Assembly (NCBI GenBank): GCA_002315565.1
Contig: DCHD01000003.1
Coordinates: 1-20,610, forward strand
Length of the DNA stretch: 20,610 nt
Origin: Solobacterium sp. UBA1761
Lineage (GTDB): Bacteria > Bacillota_I > Bacilli_A > Erysipelotrichales > Erysipelotrichaceae
Reading direction: 5' to 3'
The stretch's first letter is position 1, and each line of letters begins with the position of its first letter. Below the pieces are notes generated by a model. That model had not been told where the DNA came from. It saw only the letters and a list, made by a program, of their open reading frames with translations, and did not search any database. The position numbers were made by a program, and so were the translations under genes. Positions 13,516-20,607 of the stretch are shown one piece after another.

Positions 13516-14545
13516 AGTATTCGATTAATGAAGCAGCCATTTCAATTCCTTCGACTTTTCCAAGTTCAAGGAATTTTTTATTTTCGTATTTCAGGAACTG
13601 TACAGAGTTGCCGTGCTGATTACATACGGCAATTGTTCCATCTTTAAGGATCGTGAAGTCTCTTGGAAAGCCCAGATCAGTGAAGGTAGCTTCTTTTGTT
13701 GGCCTTGAGAGATCATTCAGGCTGAAGGCATCAATTGAGTTGTATCCTTCACCACGGTTGGCAGTGAACAGGGTTTTACCGTCGTTGGATATTTTAAGTG
13801 CAGAGCACTGTCTTTTATCTTCTGGACACTCTGGCCATAGGTCGATGTCATCGAAGAATTCAAGACTGCCACTTCCTTCGTATGAACATACCAGCAGGTG
13901 ATAATTGAGTTCACAGATGATGTAGGCATATTTTCCATCAGGTGAGAATACCATGTGACGTGGTCCGTATCCTAAAGGTGTCTTGATGCTGGAAATCTTT
14001 ATGAGATCTCCAGTCTTTTCATCAGATTTAAAGACCAGTACTTCATCAGTACCCAGGTCGCATACGCACAGATAATCATTATCAGGTGTTTCTAATGCGA
14101 AGTGAAGATGAGATGATTCCTGTCTTCTGTTGATTGATGAGCCTTTATTGGTATAGACACATCTCAGGTTATAGAGGTTTCCGCTGTCGTCAGTGTCAAT
14201 GATGTAGAGGGCACCAGAATAGTAACCTGAAACATATAGATGTTTGTGTGAACCGTTCAGATAGACATGTGGACAGGCACTCGCAAACATTTCGCTCTTG
14301 GCGATTGGCTCAAGTCCATTTTCTGACATTCTGAATGAAGATACACAGCTTGTGTTCGGATTGGCAATCTGACCTTCAGTCAAGACATAGAGTATATCGT
14401 TGTTTCTTGCAAAATAGGAACTTCTCTTGACGTCGGAATAAACTTCTTTTTCATAGAGGGTGTTGGCTTCTTTATCGTATATCAGTTTTGAGATACCTTC
14501 ACCTTCACCAACCAGCCATGAAGCAACATAGTAAGTTTCTTTCAT
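13514..14545 (-). CDS. Lactonase-family beta-propeller protein (6-phosphogluconolactonase-like)
   Basis: A 343-residue seven-bladed beta-propeller of the YbhE/YkgB lactonase family (Pfam Lactonase). RQESSHLHFA (141-150), CDLGTDEVLVF (162-172) and GPRHMVFSPDGKYAY (194-208) are family signatures containing the likely active-site His, Asp and Arg residues. There is no signal peptide, so it acts in the cytoplasm, hydrolysing a sugar lactone (phosphorylated or not) to the open acid. It is second in an operon with an aldose epimerase, 9 bp behind it, with AAGGAG in that gap. With no glucose-6-phosphate dehydrogenase here, an unphosphorylated aldonolactone made by the SDR enzyme is the more fitting substrate; this is inference. 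Confidence 0.85.
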   Translation of the reverse strand: MKETYYVASWLVGEGEGISKLIYDKEANTLYEKEVYSDVKRSSYFARNNDILYVLTEGQIANPNTSCVSSFRMSENGLEPIAKSEMFASACPHVYLNGSHKHLYVSGYYSGALYIIDTDDSGNLYNLRCVYTNKGSSINRRQESSHLHFALETPDNDYLCVCDLGTDEVLVFKSDEKTGDLIKISSIKTPLGYGPRHMVFSPDGKYAYIICELNYHLLVCSYEGSGSLEFFDDIDLWPECPEDKRQCSALKISNDGKTLFTANRGEGYNSIDAFSLNDLSRPTKEATFTDLGFPRDFTILKDGTIAVCNQHGNSVQFLKYENKKFLELGKVEGIEMAASLIEY

Positions 14546-14554
14546 AAGTACTCC

Positions 14555-15409
14555 TTAGAACGTTATTTCTGCACTGTATGTGCAGCTTTCATTCGGATTA
14601 AGTTTTGACTTATCCTTTATTTCAGTTATTTCATCGATATGTTCATATGTACCAGGTAAACCTCTCCAACCTTCAATACAGATGAAGTCGGCATCGGAAT
14701 TGAGAGTCTGCCATAATACGATGTTTTCAAATCCATGATAGTTTACAGCTGCAATTTCTTTATTGTTTCTGTTTAAAAGTACTGCAGCATTTCCTAGACC
14801 GGTATAGACTTTTGCGGAATGATTGAAGAGATCTCTTGTCATATCAAGCTTATTGTCTTCCAAATCAAGTTTCTTTTCGGTTCCGTCCAGCATGCACTTT
14901 GTAACAATACCGATTTCTTTAGCTGCCTTGGCATATGGGAACCATACACTGTAGTTTTCAAATGGTTCTTCAAGTTTGAAGCCAGGATGCCAGCCTAAAG
15001 TATAAGGCATTACCTCATCAGATCTGTTTGTTACCTTGAATATTGCTTTAAGTCCATCATTGTTTAATGAGAATGTAATCTGAAGTTCAAATGCGAACGG
15101 ATATACGGCAAGGGTCTCTTTATTTTCTTTTAATAGAAGAGTAAGAGAATTGTCTTTCTTTTCGCTTACTTCAAACTCACTCTTGAACGCAAAGCCATGA
15201 ATTCCTACATTGTATTCCTTGCCGTTATAAGTATAGGAATCATTATAGTTACGTCCGATGAAAGGGAAAAGTACCAGAGCTGAATCTGCCCAGTATTTTT
15301 CGTTTCTGTCCCAGAGAATGTTTTTGCCATTTCTTGAAAGGGATATAAGTTCAGCGCCTTTTGTGGAAATGACCGCTTTATATTCTGTATTGTTAATTTC
15401 AATATTCAT
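14555..15409 (-). CDS. Aldose 1-epimerase family protein, LacX-like
   Basis: A 284-residue aldose epimerase (GalM superfamily) with the LacX-type layout: FPFIGR (48-53), HGFAF (71-75), GWHPGF (139-144, with the probable catalytic His) and EGWRGLPG near residue 255. It interconverts alpha and beta anomers of an aldose, feeding a stereospecific dehydrogenase or kinase. It is the first gene of the minus-strand epimerase-lactonase operon and diverges from the RraA-led operon. No Shine-Dalgarno precedes ATG 15409. The predicted promoter places transcription start at the ATG, so the mRNA may be leaderless. Substrate specificity is not readable. Confidence 0.88.
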   Translation of the reverse strand: MNIEINNTEYKAVISTKGAELISLSRNGKNILWDRNEKYWADSALVLFPFIGRNYNDSYTYNGKEYNVGIHGFAFKSEFEVSEKKDNSLTLLLKENKETLAVYPFAFELQITFSLNNDGLKAIFKVTNRSDEVMPYTLGWHPGFKLEEPFENYSVWFPYAKAAKEIGIVTKCMLDGTEKKLDLEDNKLDMTRDLFNHSAKVYTGLGNAAVLLNRNNKEIAAVNYHGFENIVLWQTLNSDADFICIEGWRGLPGTYEHIDEITEIKDKSKLNPNESCTYSAEITF

Positions 15410-15415
15410 AACTTT

Positions 15416-15444
15416 AATTTAAAAAAATGCGGAATAATATGCAA
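15416..15444 (-). promoter_or_regulatory. Minus-strand promoter of the epimerase-lactonase operon
   Basis: On the minus strand TTGCAT (15444-15439), a 17-bp spacer and TAAATT (15421-15416). The -35 start is 12 bp and the -10 start 35 bp from the centre of operator 3, mirroring the plus-strand promoter. Predicted start is at 15409-15410, the start codon itself. Confidence 0.5.
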
Positions 15445-15446
15445 AC

Positions 15447-15465
15447 AATTTCATAATGTGAAATT
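15447..15465. promoter_or_regulatory. Operator 3, TTTCA-N5-TGAAA palindrome in the divergent region
   Basis: AATTTCA-TAATG-TGAAATT, 7-bp arms, centre 15456. It sits between divergent promoters and has the same 12/35-bp geometry to both, so one bound dimer could control the epimerase-lactonase and the RraA-dehydratase-kinase-aldolase operons together. Confidence 0.7.
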
Positions 15466-15467
15466 TG

Positions 15468-15496
15468 TTGAAGATGTTTTTTTAATCAAAGATAAT
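15468..15496 (+). promoter_or_regulatory. Promoter of the RraA to dehydratase operon
   Basis: TTGAAG (15468-15473), a 17-bp spacer and GATAAT (15491-15496). Transcription would start near 15503, and the leader holds AAGGAG (15512-15517) before ATG 15529. The -35 hexamer is identical to that before the second IclR gene and the -10 identical to that before the SDR gene. Confidence 0.65.
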
Positions 15497-15528
15497 AAAA
15501 ACGTAACTAATAAGGAGAAAAACTAATT

Positions 15529-16251
15529 ATGGCAGAAGAGAAGATTGTAGATGTTTATGAAAGACGTTATTTAAAGGTTGATTACGATATCGACGATATT
15601 GCAGCAAGATATAAGAAATTATACACTGCACTTATTTATGACACTATGGAGATTGAATTCAATCTTCCTGGAAGATCATTACTTCCTGGTATTTATCCAT
15701 TGAAAGATGAAATGCAGGTTGCTGGTCCAGCATTCACTATCATCAGAAGAACTACTCCAAACAGAGATCCATATATCCACAACATGAGACTTGGTCTTGT
15801 TAATTCTATGACTCATGGCTGTATCCTGGTATCTGACGTTCAGGGTAACAAGAACTGTGGTCAGTTCGGTGAAATCACTGCTACAACCATGAGAGCTCAT
15901 GGCTGTATGGGTGCTGTAATCGATGGTTCAACAAGAGACTCTAACTATCTTGTTAATATGGGCTTCCCAACATTCGTAAGATTCAGATCTCCAGTTGAAG
16001 GTTTAGGCAGATCTACTATCGTTGACTATCAGATTCCAATTTATGTAAACGGTGTTGACGGTATGCTTCAGGTTAATCCTGGTGACTATATCTTCGGTGA
16101 TATGGATGGTGTTGTTGTCGTTCCAAAAGAGTTGACAGTTAAAGTACTGGAAGTTGCTGAAAAAGCATTTGAAGCTGAGAAGGGTTCAAGAGAAGCTATG
16201 AAGTCTGGCATGGATCCATTCGAGGTTTACAACAAGTTCGGTCGTTTCTAA
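15529..16251 (+). CDS. RraA-family protein (HMG/CHA aldolase-like)
   Basis: A 240-residue RraA-fold protein, with extra N-terminal residues relative to E. coli RraA (about 160). GQFGE (111-115), DGSTRD (132-137, containing the Arg and Mg-binding Asp of the catalytic RraA-like aldolases) and GDYIFGDMDGVVVVP (185-199) are present. The retained Arg-Asp pair argues for an enzyme rather than the RNase E inhibitor for which the family is named. Known members are 4-hydroxy-4-methyl-2-oxoglutarate aldolase and oxaloacetate decarboxylase, both acting on 2-oxo acids. Here it heads an operon that makes and cleaves 2-keto-3-deoxy acids, so a 2-oxo acid aldolase, decarboxylase or tautomerase role is plausible. 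It is followed after one base by the UxuA-like gene. Confidence 0.82.
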   Translation: MAEEKIVDVYERRYLKVDYDIDDIAARYKKLYTALIYDTMEIEFNLPGRSLLPGIYPLKDEMQVAGPAFTIIRRTTPNRDPYIHNMRLGLVNSMTHGCILVSDVQGNKNCGQFGEITATTMRAHGCMGAVIDGSTRDSNYLVNMGFPTFVRFRSPVEGLGRSTIVDYQIPIYVNGVDGMLQVNPGDYIFGDMDGVVVVPKELTVKVLEVAEKAFEAEKGSREAMKSGMDPFEVYNKFGRF

Positions 16252-16252
16252 T

Positions 16253-17215
16253 ATGCTTTTAGCTGATATATTCAGACCTGTTCCTGACCTGCAGTGGGAA
16301 CTGGCTGCCCAGATGGGTGTAAGTACTGCTATCTGCAGATTACCTGAAGATCCTGATTTTGATTACACAAACCGTGAACAGATGAAGGCTTTCTTCGATC
16401 AGTTCAAAGAAAGAGGTTTTAAACCGCTGGTTATTGAACCAATGCCAAACCGTCTCCATGACCATATTAAAAGAGGTGATGAGATGCGTGATGAATGCAT
16501 TGAAACCGTTAAAAAGATGATTCCGATTCTTAAAGAGAATGGGATTGAAACCATCTGTACCAACTTTGTTCCAGAAGTCGGATGGTACAGATCAAGTGCT
16601 ACTCTTCCTGAAAGAGGTGGTGCACTGGTAACTGAATTCAGAATTGAAGATACAAACATCGATATGAATCTCAAGGTTACCAAAGAAGAAGTATGGGCAA
16701 GGCTTGAATACTTCTTAAAGGCAGTTATGCCAACATGTGAACAGTATGACATCAATATTGCCTTACATCCAGATGATCCACCAGTTGAAAAGTTAGGAAA
16801 TCTTGAAAGAATTCTGATTTCCAAAAACAACATTCAGAAGGCTCTTGATATCTATCCAAGCAAGAACCTGGGTGTGACAATGTGTCAGGCCAACTATGTT
16901 GCCATGGGTGAAAATGTCTATGACTGCATTGAACATTTCGGTAAGCAGAACAAGATTTTCTTTGTTCACTTCCGTGACATTGCCGGCGACAAATATCACT
17001 TCCATGAGACGTTCCATGACAACGGTCCAACTGATATGGCAAAGTGTCTTGAAACCTACAAGGCTGCAGGCTTTGAAGGGCCAATCAGAATTGACCACGT
17101 GCCAACTATGGCAGGTGAAGGAAATGATAATCCGGGCTATCAGGATTATGGAAGATTATATGCAATCGGTTATTTAAGAGGACTTTGTGAGGCTCTTAAA
17201 TATCCATTAAGATAG
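16253..17215 (+). CDS. Mannonate dehydratase-like (UxuA-related) TIM-barrel protein
   Basis: A 320-residue TIM-barrel protein related to D-mannonate dehydratase UxuA, which dehydrates D-mannonate to 2-keto-3-deoxygluconate. HPDDPP (172-177), a conserved Cys in VTMCQAN (C211), VHFRDIAG (H239, R241) and IRIDHVP (D281, H282) correspond to the Mn-binding and catalytic positions of UxuA. It is shorter than E. coli UxuA (about 394 residues) and some motifs are altered, for example RIDHVP where RPDHVP is usual, so it may be a divergent subfamily with another sugar-acid substrate. No uronate isomerase (UxaC) or fructuronate reductase (UxuB) of the classical pathway is in the window. The gene is wedged between RraA and the KDG kinase with minimal spacing. 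Confidence 0.78.
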   Translation: MLLADIFRPVPDLQWELAAQMGVSTAICRLPEDPDFDYTNREQMKAFFDQFKERGFKPLVIEPMPNRLHDHIKRGDEMRDECIETVKKMIPILKENGIETICTNFVPEVGWYRSSATLPERGGALVTEFRIEDTNIDMNLKVTKEEVWARLEYFLKAVMPTCEQYDINIALHPDDPPVEKLGNLERILISKNNIQKALDIYPSKNLGVTMCQANYVAMGENVYDCIEHFGKQNKIFFVHFRDIAGDKYHFHETFHDNGPTDMAKCLETYKAAGFEGPIRIDHVPTMAGEGNDNPGYQDYGRLYAIGYLRGLCEALKYPLR

Positions 17216-17223
17216 GAGTAATT

Positions 17224-18246
17224 ATGAAATATACTGTAGGCTTAGGAGATATGCTGGCATCTTTCTCACCTAAGGGTTATGAAAGATTCTTACAGGCAAA
17301 TGAATTCGATATTACCTACACCGGTGCTGAAGCAAACGTACTTGGTTCACTGTCATGTTTTGGACTGGATACAAGATTTGTCTGCCGTATTCCTGAAAAT
17401 GACATCGGTACTGCAGCCATCAGACATCTGAATGGTATGGGTATCGATACAAAGTATGTGGTAAGAGGCGGTAAAAGACTTGGTGTTCTGTATCTTGAAA
17501 AAGGCGCATCACAGCGTCCAAGCAAGGTTATCTATGACCGTCTGGGTTCAGGAATCTGTGAAGCAGTTCCTGCTGACTTTGACTTTGAAAAGATCTTTGA
17601 AGGTGCAGGATGGTTCCATTTCACCGGAATCACCCCAGCATTAAGTGATACTACTCCTGATGTAATAAAGGAAGCTTGTATTGCGGCTAAAAAAGCAGGC
17701 TGCACAATCAGCTGTGACCTTAACTACCGCAAGAATCTGTGGACAAGCGAAAAGGCCAAAACAATTATGGAACCGCTTCTTGAATATGTTGACGTACTTA
17801 TCGCCAATGAAGAAGATGTTGAAAAGGTACTTGGCATCAAGGCTGAAGGCAGTGATGTTGAAAATGCCACACTTAACCATGACGGATATATTGCTGTAGC
17901 AAAACAGTTATGTGAAAAATTCAATCTGAAGGCTGTTGCGACAACTTTGAGAGAATCAATTTCAGCAAGCGACAACAACTGGTCTGCTCTGTTATATACT
18001 GATGGTAAGGCATATATTTCCAAGAAATACATGATTCATATCGTCAATAGAGTTGGTGGCGGTGATTCGTTCTCTGCAGGACTTATCTATGCAATGCAGA
18101 TGAATAAAGATCCTCAGGAAACAGTTGAATTTGCTGCTGCTGCAAGTTGTCTTAAACACACTATTGAATATGACTATAACCTGGTATCAGTTGCTGAAGT
18201 TGAAGCACTGATGAAAGGTAGCGGAAACGGAAGGGTACAGAGATAA
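17224..18246 (+). CDS. kdgK: 2-keto-3-deoxygluconate (KDG) kinase, PfkB family
   Basis: A 340-residue PfkB kinase. TGAEANV (33-39) is the substrate-side signature common in KDG kinases, SCDLNYRKNLW (163-173) matches the KdgK/PfkB central motif, and VGGGDSFSAGLI (277-288) is the ATP/anion-hole motif with D281 as catalytic base. It phosphorylates 2-keto-3-deoxygluconate (or a stereoisomer) at C6, making the substrate of the aldolase encoded immediately after; the two genes overlap by one base (TAATG). The ribosome binding site GGAG overlaps the stop region of the preceding gene. A 2-keto-3-deoxygalactonate specificity is possible. It differs clearly from the PfkB kinase at 139-1092. Confidence 0.87.
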   Translation: MKYTVGLGDMLASFSPKGYERFLQANEFDITYTGAEANVLGSLSCFGLDTRFVCRIPENDIGTAAIRHLNGMGIDTKYVVRGGKRLGVLYLEKGASQRPSKVIYDRLGSGICEAVPADFDFEKIFEGAGWFHFTGITPALSDTTPDVIKEACIAAKKAGCTISCDLNYRKNLWTSEKAKTIMEPLLEYVDVLIANEEDVEKVLGIKAEGSDVENATLNHDGYIAVAKQLCEKFNLKAVATTLRESISASDNNWSALLYTDGKAYISKKYMIHIVNRVGGGDSFSAGLIYAMQMNKDPQETVEFAAAASCLKHTIEYDYNLVSVAEVEALMKGSGNGRVQR

Positions 18247-19211
18247 TGGAAAAAGCTAAAATTTTAAAGAAAATCAGAGATTGTGGAATACTTCCTGTAA
18301 TCGCACTGAACGATGCAGATCAGGCACTTCCACTTGCCAAGGCATGTGTAGAATCTGGGCTGGATGCAATTGAAGTTACATTCAGAACTGACTGTGCTGC
18401 TGAAGCAATGAAACTTATCAAGAAGGAATATCCTGAACTGTTACTTGGTGCAGGAACTGTATTGACCAAGGGTCAGGTTGACCAGGCTATTGCCATCGGT
18501 GTTGACTTCATCGTAACTCCTGGCTTCAATCCTGAAATCGTCAGATACGTTATGTCAAAAGATTTCCCAATTACACCTGGTATATCAAGTGCCGGTGAAA
18601 TTGAAATGGCTATGATGATGGGCTTAGATACAGTGAAGTTCTTCCCTGCTGAACAGCTTGGTGGAGTACCTGCACTTAAGGCCTACAATGGTCCATATAA
18701 GAAACTGATGTTCATTCCAACTGGCGGTATGACAATCGATAACTTTACAACCTATACAGCACTTGACAATGTTGTTGCGATCGGTGGTTCATTCATGATC
18801 AATAAGAAGCACATTGCTGACAAGGATGTTGATGCCATGAAGGCTGACATCAAGGCTGCTGTTGACAGATTACTTGGTATCAGACTGTCTCATATCGGTT
18901 TAAACATCGGTGACAGTGAAGAAGCATTAAGAATTGCAAAGATGTTTGAACAGTTCTTCCATATGGAATATAAAGAAGGCAATTCTTCAATCTTCTCAGG
19001 TTCTAAAGAATTTGAAATCATGAAGGTAGAGGGCAGAGGTGAAAAAGGTCACATCGGTATCGGTGTAAACGACATCGACAGAGCTGTAAACTATCTGTCT
19101 AAGCGTGGTGTAAGATTCGAAGATGAAGCAATTGTCAAAGACGGCAAGAAGATTGCTATCTACTTTAAAGATGAAATCTGCGGTTTCGCATTCCATCTGA
19201 TGAAAATTTAA
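18246..19211 (+). CDS. eda: KDPG aldolase fused to a C-terminal VOC (glyoxalase-like) domain
   Basis: A 321-residue two-domain protein. Residues 1 to about 208 are a complete KDPG/KHG aldolase: E43 and R47 in IEVTFRT, GAGTVL (68-73), TPGFNP (91-96) and the Schiff-base lysine K131 in VKFFPAE. It cleaves 2-keto-3-deoxy-6-phosphogluconate to pyruvate and glyceraldehyde 3-phosphate. Residues about 213-321 form a VOC/glyoxalase-bleomycin-resistance domain: LSHIGLNI, GHIGIGVNDIDRAVNYL, ending GFAFHLMKI. Ordinary Eda is about 213 residues, so the extra 110 are a fusion, not readthrough: there is one uninterrupted frame. The VOC part may bind a metal and act on a keto or enol intermediate, for example epimerisation, isomerisation or methylglyoxal handling. 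That is inference. Its start overlaps the kinase stop. Confidence 0.87.
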   Translation: MEKAKILKKIRDCGILPVIALNDADQALPLAKACVESGLDAIEVTFRTDCAAEAMKLIKKEYPELLLGAGTVLTKGQVDQAIAIGVDFIVTPGFNPEIVRYVMSKDFPITPGISSAGEIEMAMMMGLDTVKFFPAEQLGGVPALKAYNGPYKKLMFIPTGGMTIDNFTTYTALDNVVAIGGSFMINKKHIADKDVDAMKADIKAAVDRLLGIRLSHIGLNIGDSEEALRIAKMFEQFFHMEYKEGNSSIFSGSKEFEIMKVEGRGEKGHIGIGVNDIDRAVNYLSKRGVRFEDEAIVKDGKKIAIYFKDEICGFAFHLMKI

Positions 19212-19225
19212 AAGGGGTAAATAAT

Positions 19226-20566
19226 ATGAATCCAAATGTAGATCCAAAGACTTTAAAGATTACTGATATCAGATTCCTTGATATTGATGGTGCACCAAAA
19301 AGATGTACTATCATCAAGATTATGACTAACCAGGGCATTGAAGGATATGGCGAAGTAAGAGATGCTTCAAGTAAGACATATGCTGCAATGCTTAAGTCAA
19401 GAATTGTAGGTCTGAATCCATGCAATGTTGACTATATTTTCCATAAGATCAAACAGTTCGGTTTCCACTCAAGACAGGGTGGTGGCGTTTCTGGTATTGA
19501 AATTGCATTACTGGACCTTGCTGGTAAGGCATGGGGCGTTCCTGTTTGGCAGTTATTAGGTGGTAAGTTCCGTGACAAAGTAAGAGTTTATTGTGATACT
19601 GATGTTGATGGCAAACATACTGGTCATGACATGGGTATGGCACTTAAGAAGAGAATGGAAATGGGCTTTACAATGCTGAAGATGGACCTGGGTATCGGTT
19701 TGCTTATGGATATCCCTGGAGCAATCTGTGCACCTTTAGGTTTCATTGATGACATGAAGAAATATGCTCCACATATTCTTAATGTTCAGGGCGGTTCAGT
19801 TACAGCTGACATGGTTAACCACAAAAACTCATATGACATCGTAAATACTGCTCATCCATTCACTGGTATTCATATCACTGAAATCGGTTTGGATTATCTT
19901 GAGAACTACGTTAAAGAAGTAAGAGAAGTTATCGGTTATGATGTACCGCTGGCAATTGACCACTTCGGACACGTATGTGTTGAAGATGCTATTCTTTTCG
20001 CAAGAAGAATGGAAAAATACAGACTGGCATGGATTGAAGATATGGTTCCTTGGCAGATGACTAAACAGTGGCAGAGACTTAAACAGTCATGCTGTATCCC
20101 AGTATGTACTGGTGAAGATATTTATCTGAAAGAAGACTTCAAGAACATTATTGAAAATGACTGTGTATCAGTAATTCACCCTGATATTCTTACATGCGGC
20201 GGTGCAATGGAACTTAAGAAGATTGCTGACATCGCTGATGAGAATGGTGTTGCGGTTGCTGTACATATGGCAGAAAGCCCAATCGGTTGTCTTGCTGCTG
20301 CACATTGTGCTGCTGCTATGCATAACGTACTTGCTGTTGAATTCCATTCAGTTGATGTTCCTTGGTGGAAAGATATGGTTAAGATGGCTGATGGCAAACC
20401 TATCATGGAAAACGGTTATCTCAATGTTCCAGATGCACCTGGTCTGGGTATTGAATCATTAAATGAAGAAGTACTTAAGGCTCATATCAATCCAAACATT
20501 CCTGGTTACTTCGAACCAACAGATGAATGGAATGTAGAATTCTCTAACGACAGACTCTGGAGTTAA
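19226..20566 (+). CDS. Enolase-superfamily acid-sugar dehydratase (mandelate racemase subgroup)
   Basis: A 446-residue member of the mandelate racemase/muconate lactonizing enzyme family. Catalytic layout: K152-x-D154 in LKMDLG at the end of strand 2, metal ligands D245 (AIDHFG), E271 (WIEDMVPW) and E297 (TGED), and the Asp-His dyad D320 (IHPD) and H347 (VHMAESP). This Mg-dependent set removes the C2 proton of an acid sugar and eliminates water to give a 2-keto-3-deoxy acid, the substrate expected by the kinase and aldolase upstream. It is longer than typical members (about 380-400) because of added sequence between residues about 155 and 215. The exact acid sugar is not deducible. AAGGGG precedes ATG, and it ends the operon. 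Confidence 0.87.
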   Translation: MNPNVDPKTLKITDIRFLDIDGAPKRCTIIKIMTNQGIEGYGEVRDASSKTYAAMLKSRIVGLNPCNVDYIFHKIKQFGFHSRQGGGVSGIEIALLDLAGKAWGVPVWQLLGGKFRDKVRVYCDTDVDGKHTGHDMGMALKKRMEMGFTMLKMDLGIGLLMDIPGAICAPLGFIDDMKKYAPHILNVQGGSVTADMVNHKNSYDIVNTAHPFTGIHITEIGLDYLENYVKEVREVIGYDVPLAIDHFGHVCVEDAILFARRMEKYRLAWIEDMVPWQMTKQWQRLKQSCCIPVCTGEDIYLKEDFKNIIENDCVSVIHPDILTCGGAMELKKIADIADENGVAVAVHMAESPIGCLAAAHCAAAMHNVLAVEFHSVDVPWWKDMVKMADGKPIMENGYLNVPDAPGLGIESLNEEVLKAHINPNIPGYFEPTDEWNVEFSNDRLWS

Positions 20567-20572
20567 TGAAAT

Positions 20573-20607
20573 AAATCATTCGGTCTTTTTAAGGTCGAAT
20601 GATTTTT
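20573..20607 (+). terminator. Terminator of the dehydratase-kinase-aldolase operon
   Basis: AAATCATTCGGTCT (20573-20586) pairs with AGGTCGAATGATTT (20592-20605), a 14-bp stem with two G-T wobbles and a TTTTA loop, followed by T residues. It starts six bases after the dehydratase stop codon and closes the five-gene operon. Confidence 0.85.

Noticed and set aside
15439..15453. cre-like sequence ATGCAAACAATTTCA overlapping operator 3
   Set aside because: It fits the cre consensus except that the central G of the nearly invariant CG is replaced by A, so CcpA binding is doubtful, and the sequence is better explained by the palindrome.
16399..16833. A 144-codon open frame on the minus strand
   Set aside because: It lies wholly inside the UxuA-like gene on the other strand, has no recognisable family features or ribosome binding site, and is explained as an antisense shadow. 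The same holds for other antisense frames at 12375-12698, 16752-17098 and 17724-18032.
18870..19211. Frameshift or stop-codon loss joining aldolase and VOC genes artificially
   Set aside because: There is a single continuous frame with uniform codon use, a smooth linker around residues 208-213, and no internal start with a clear ribosome binding site, so it reads as a true fusion.
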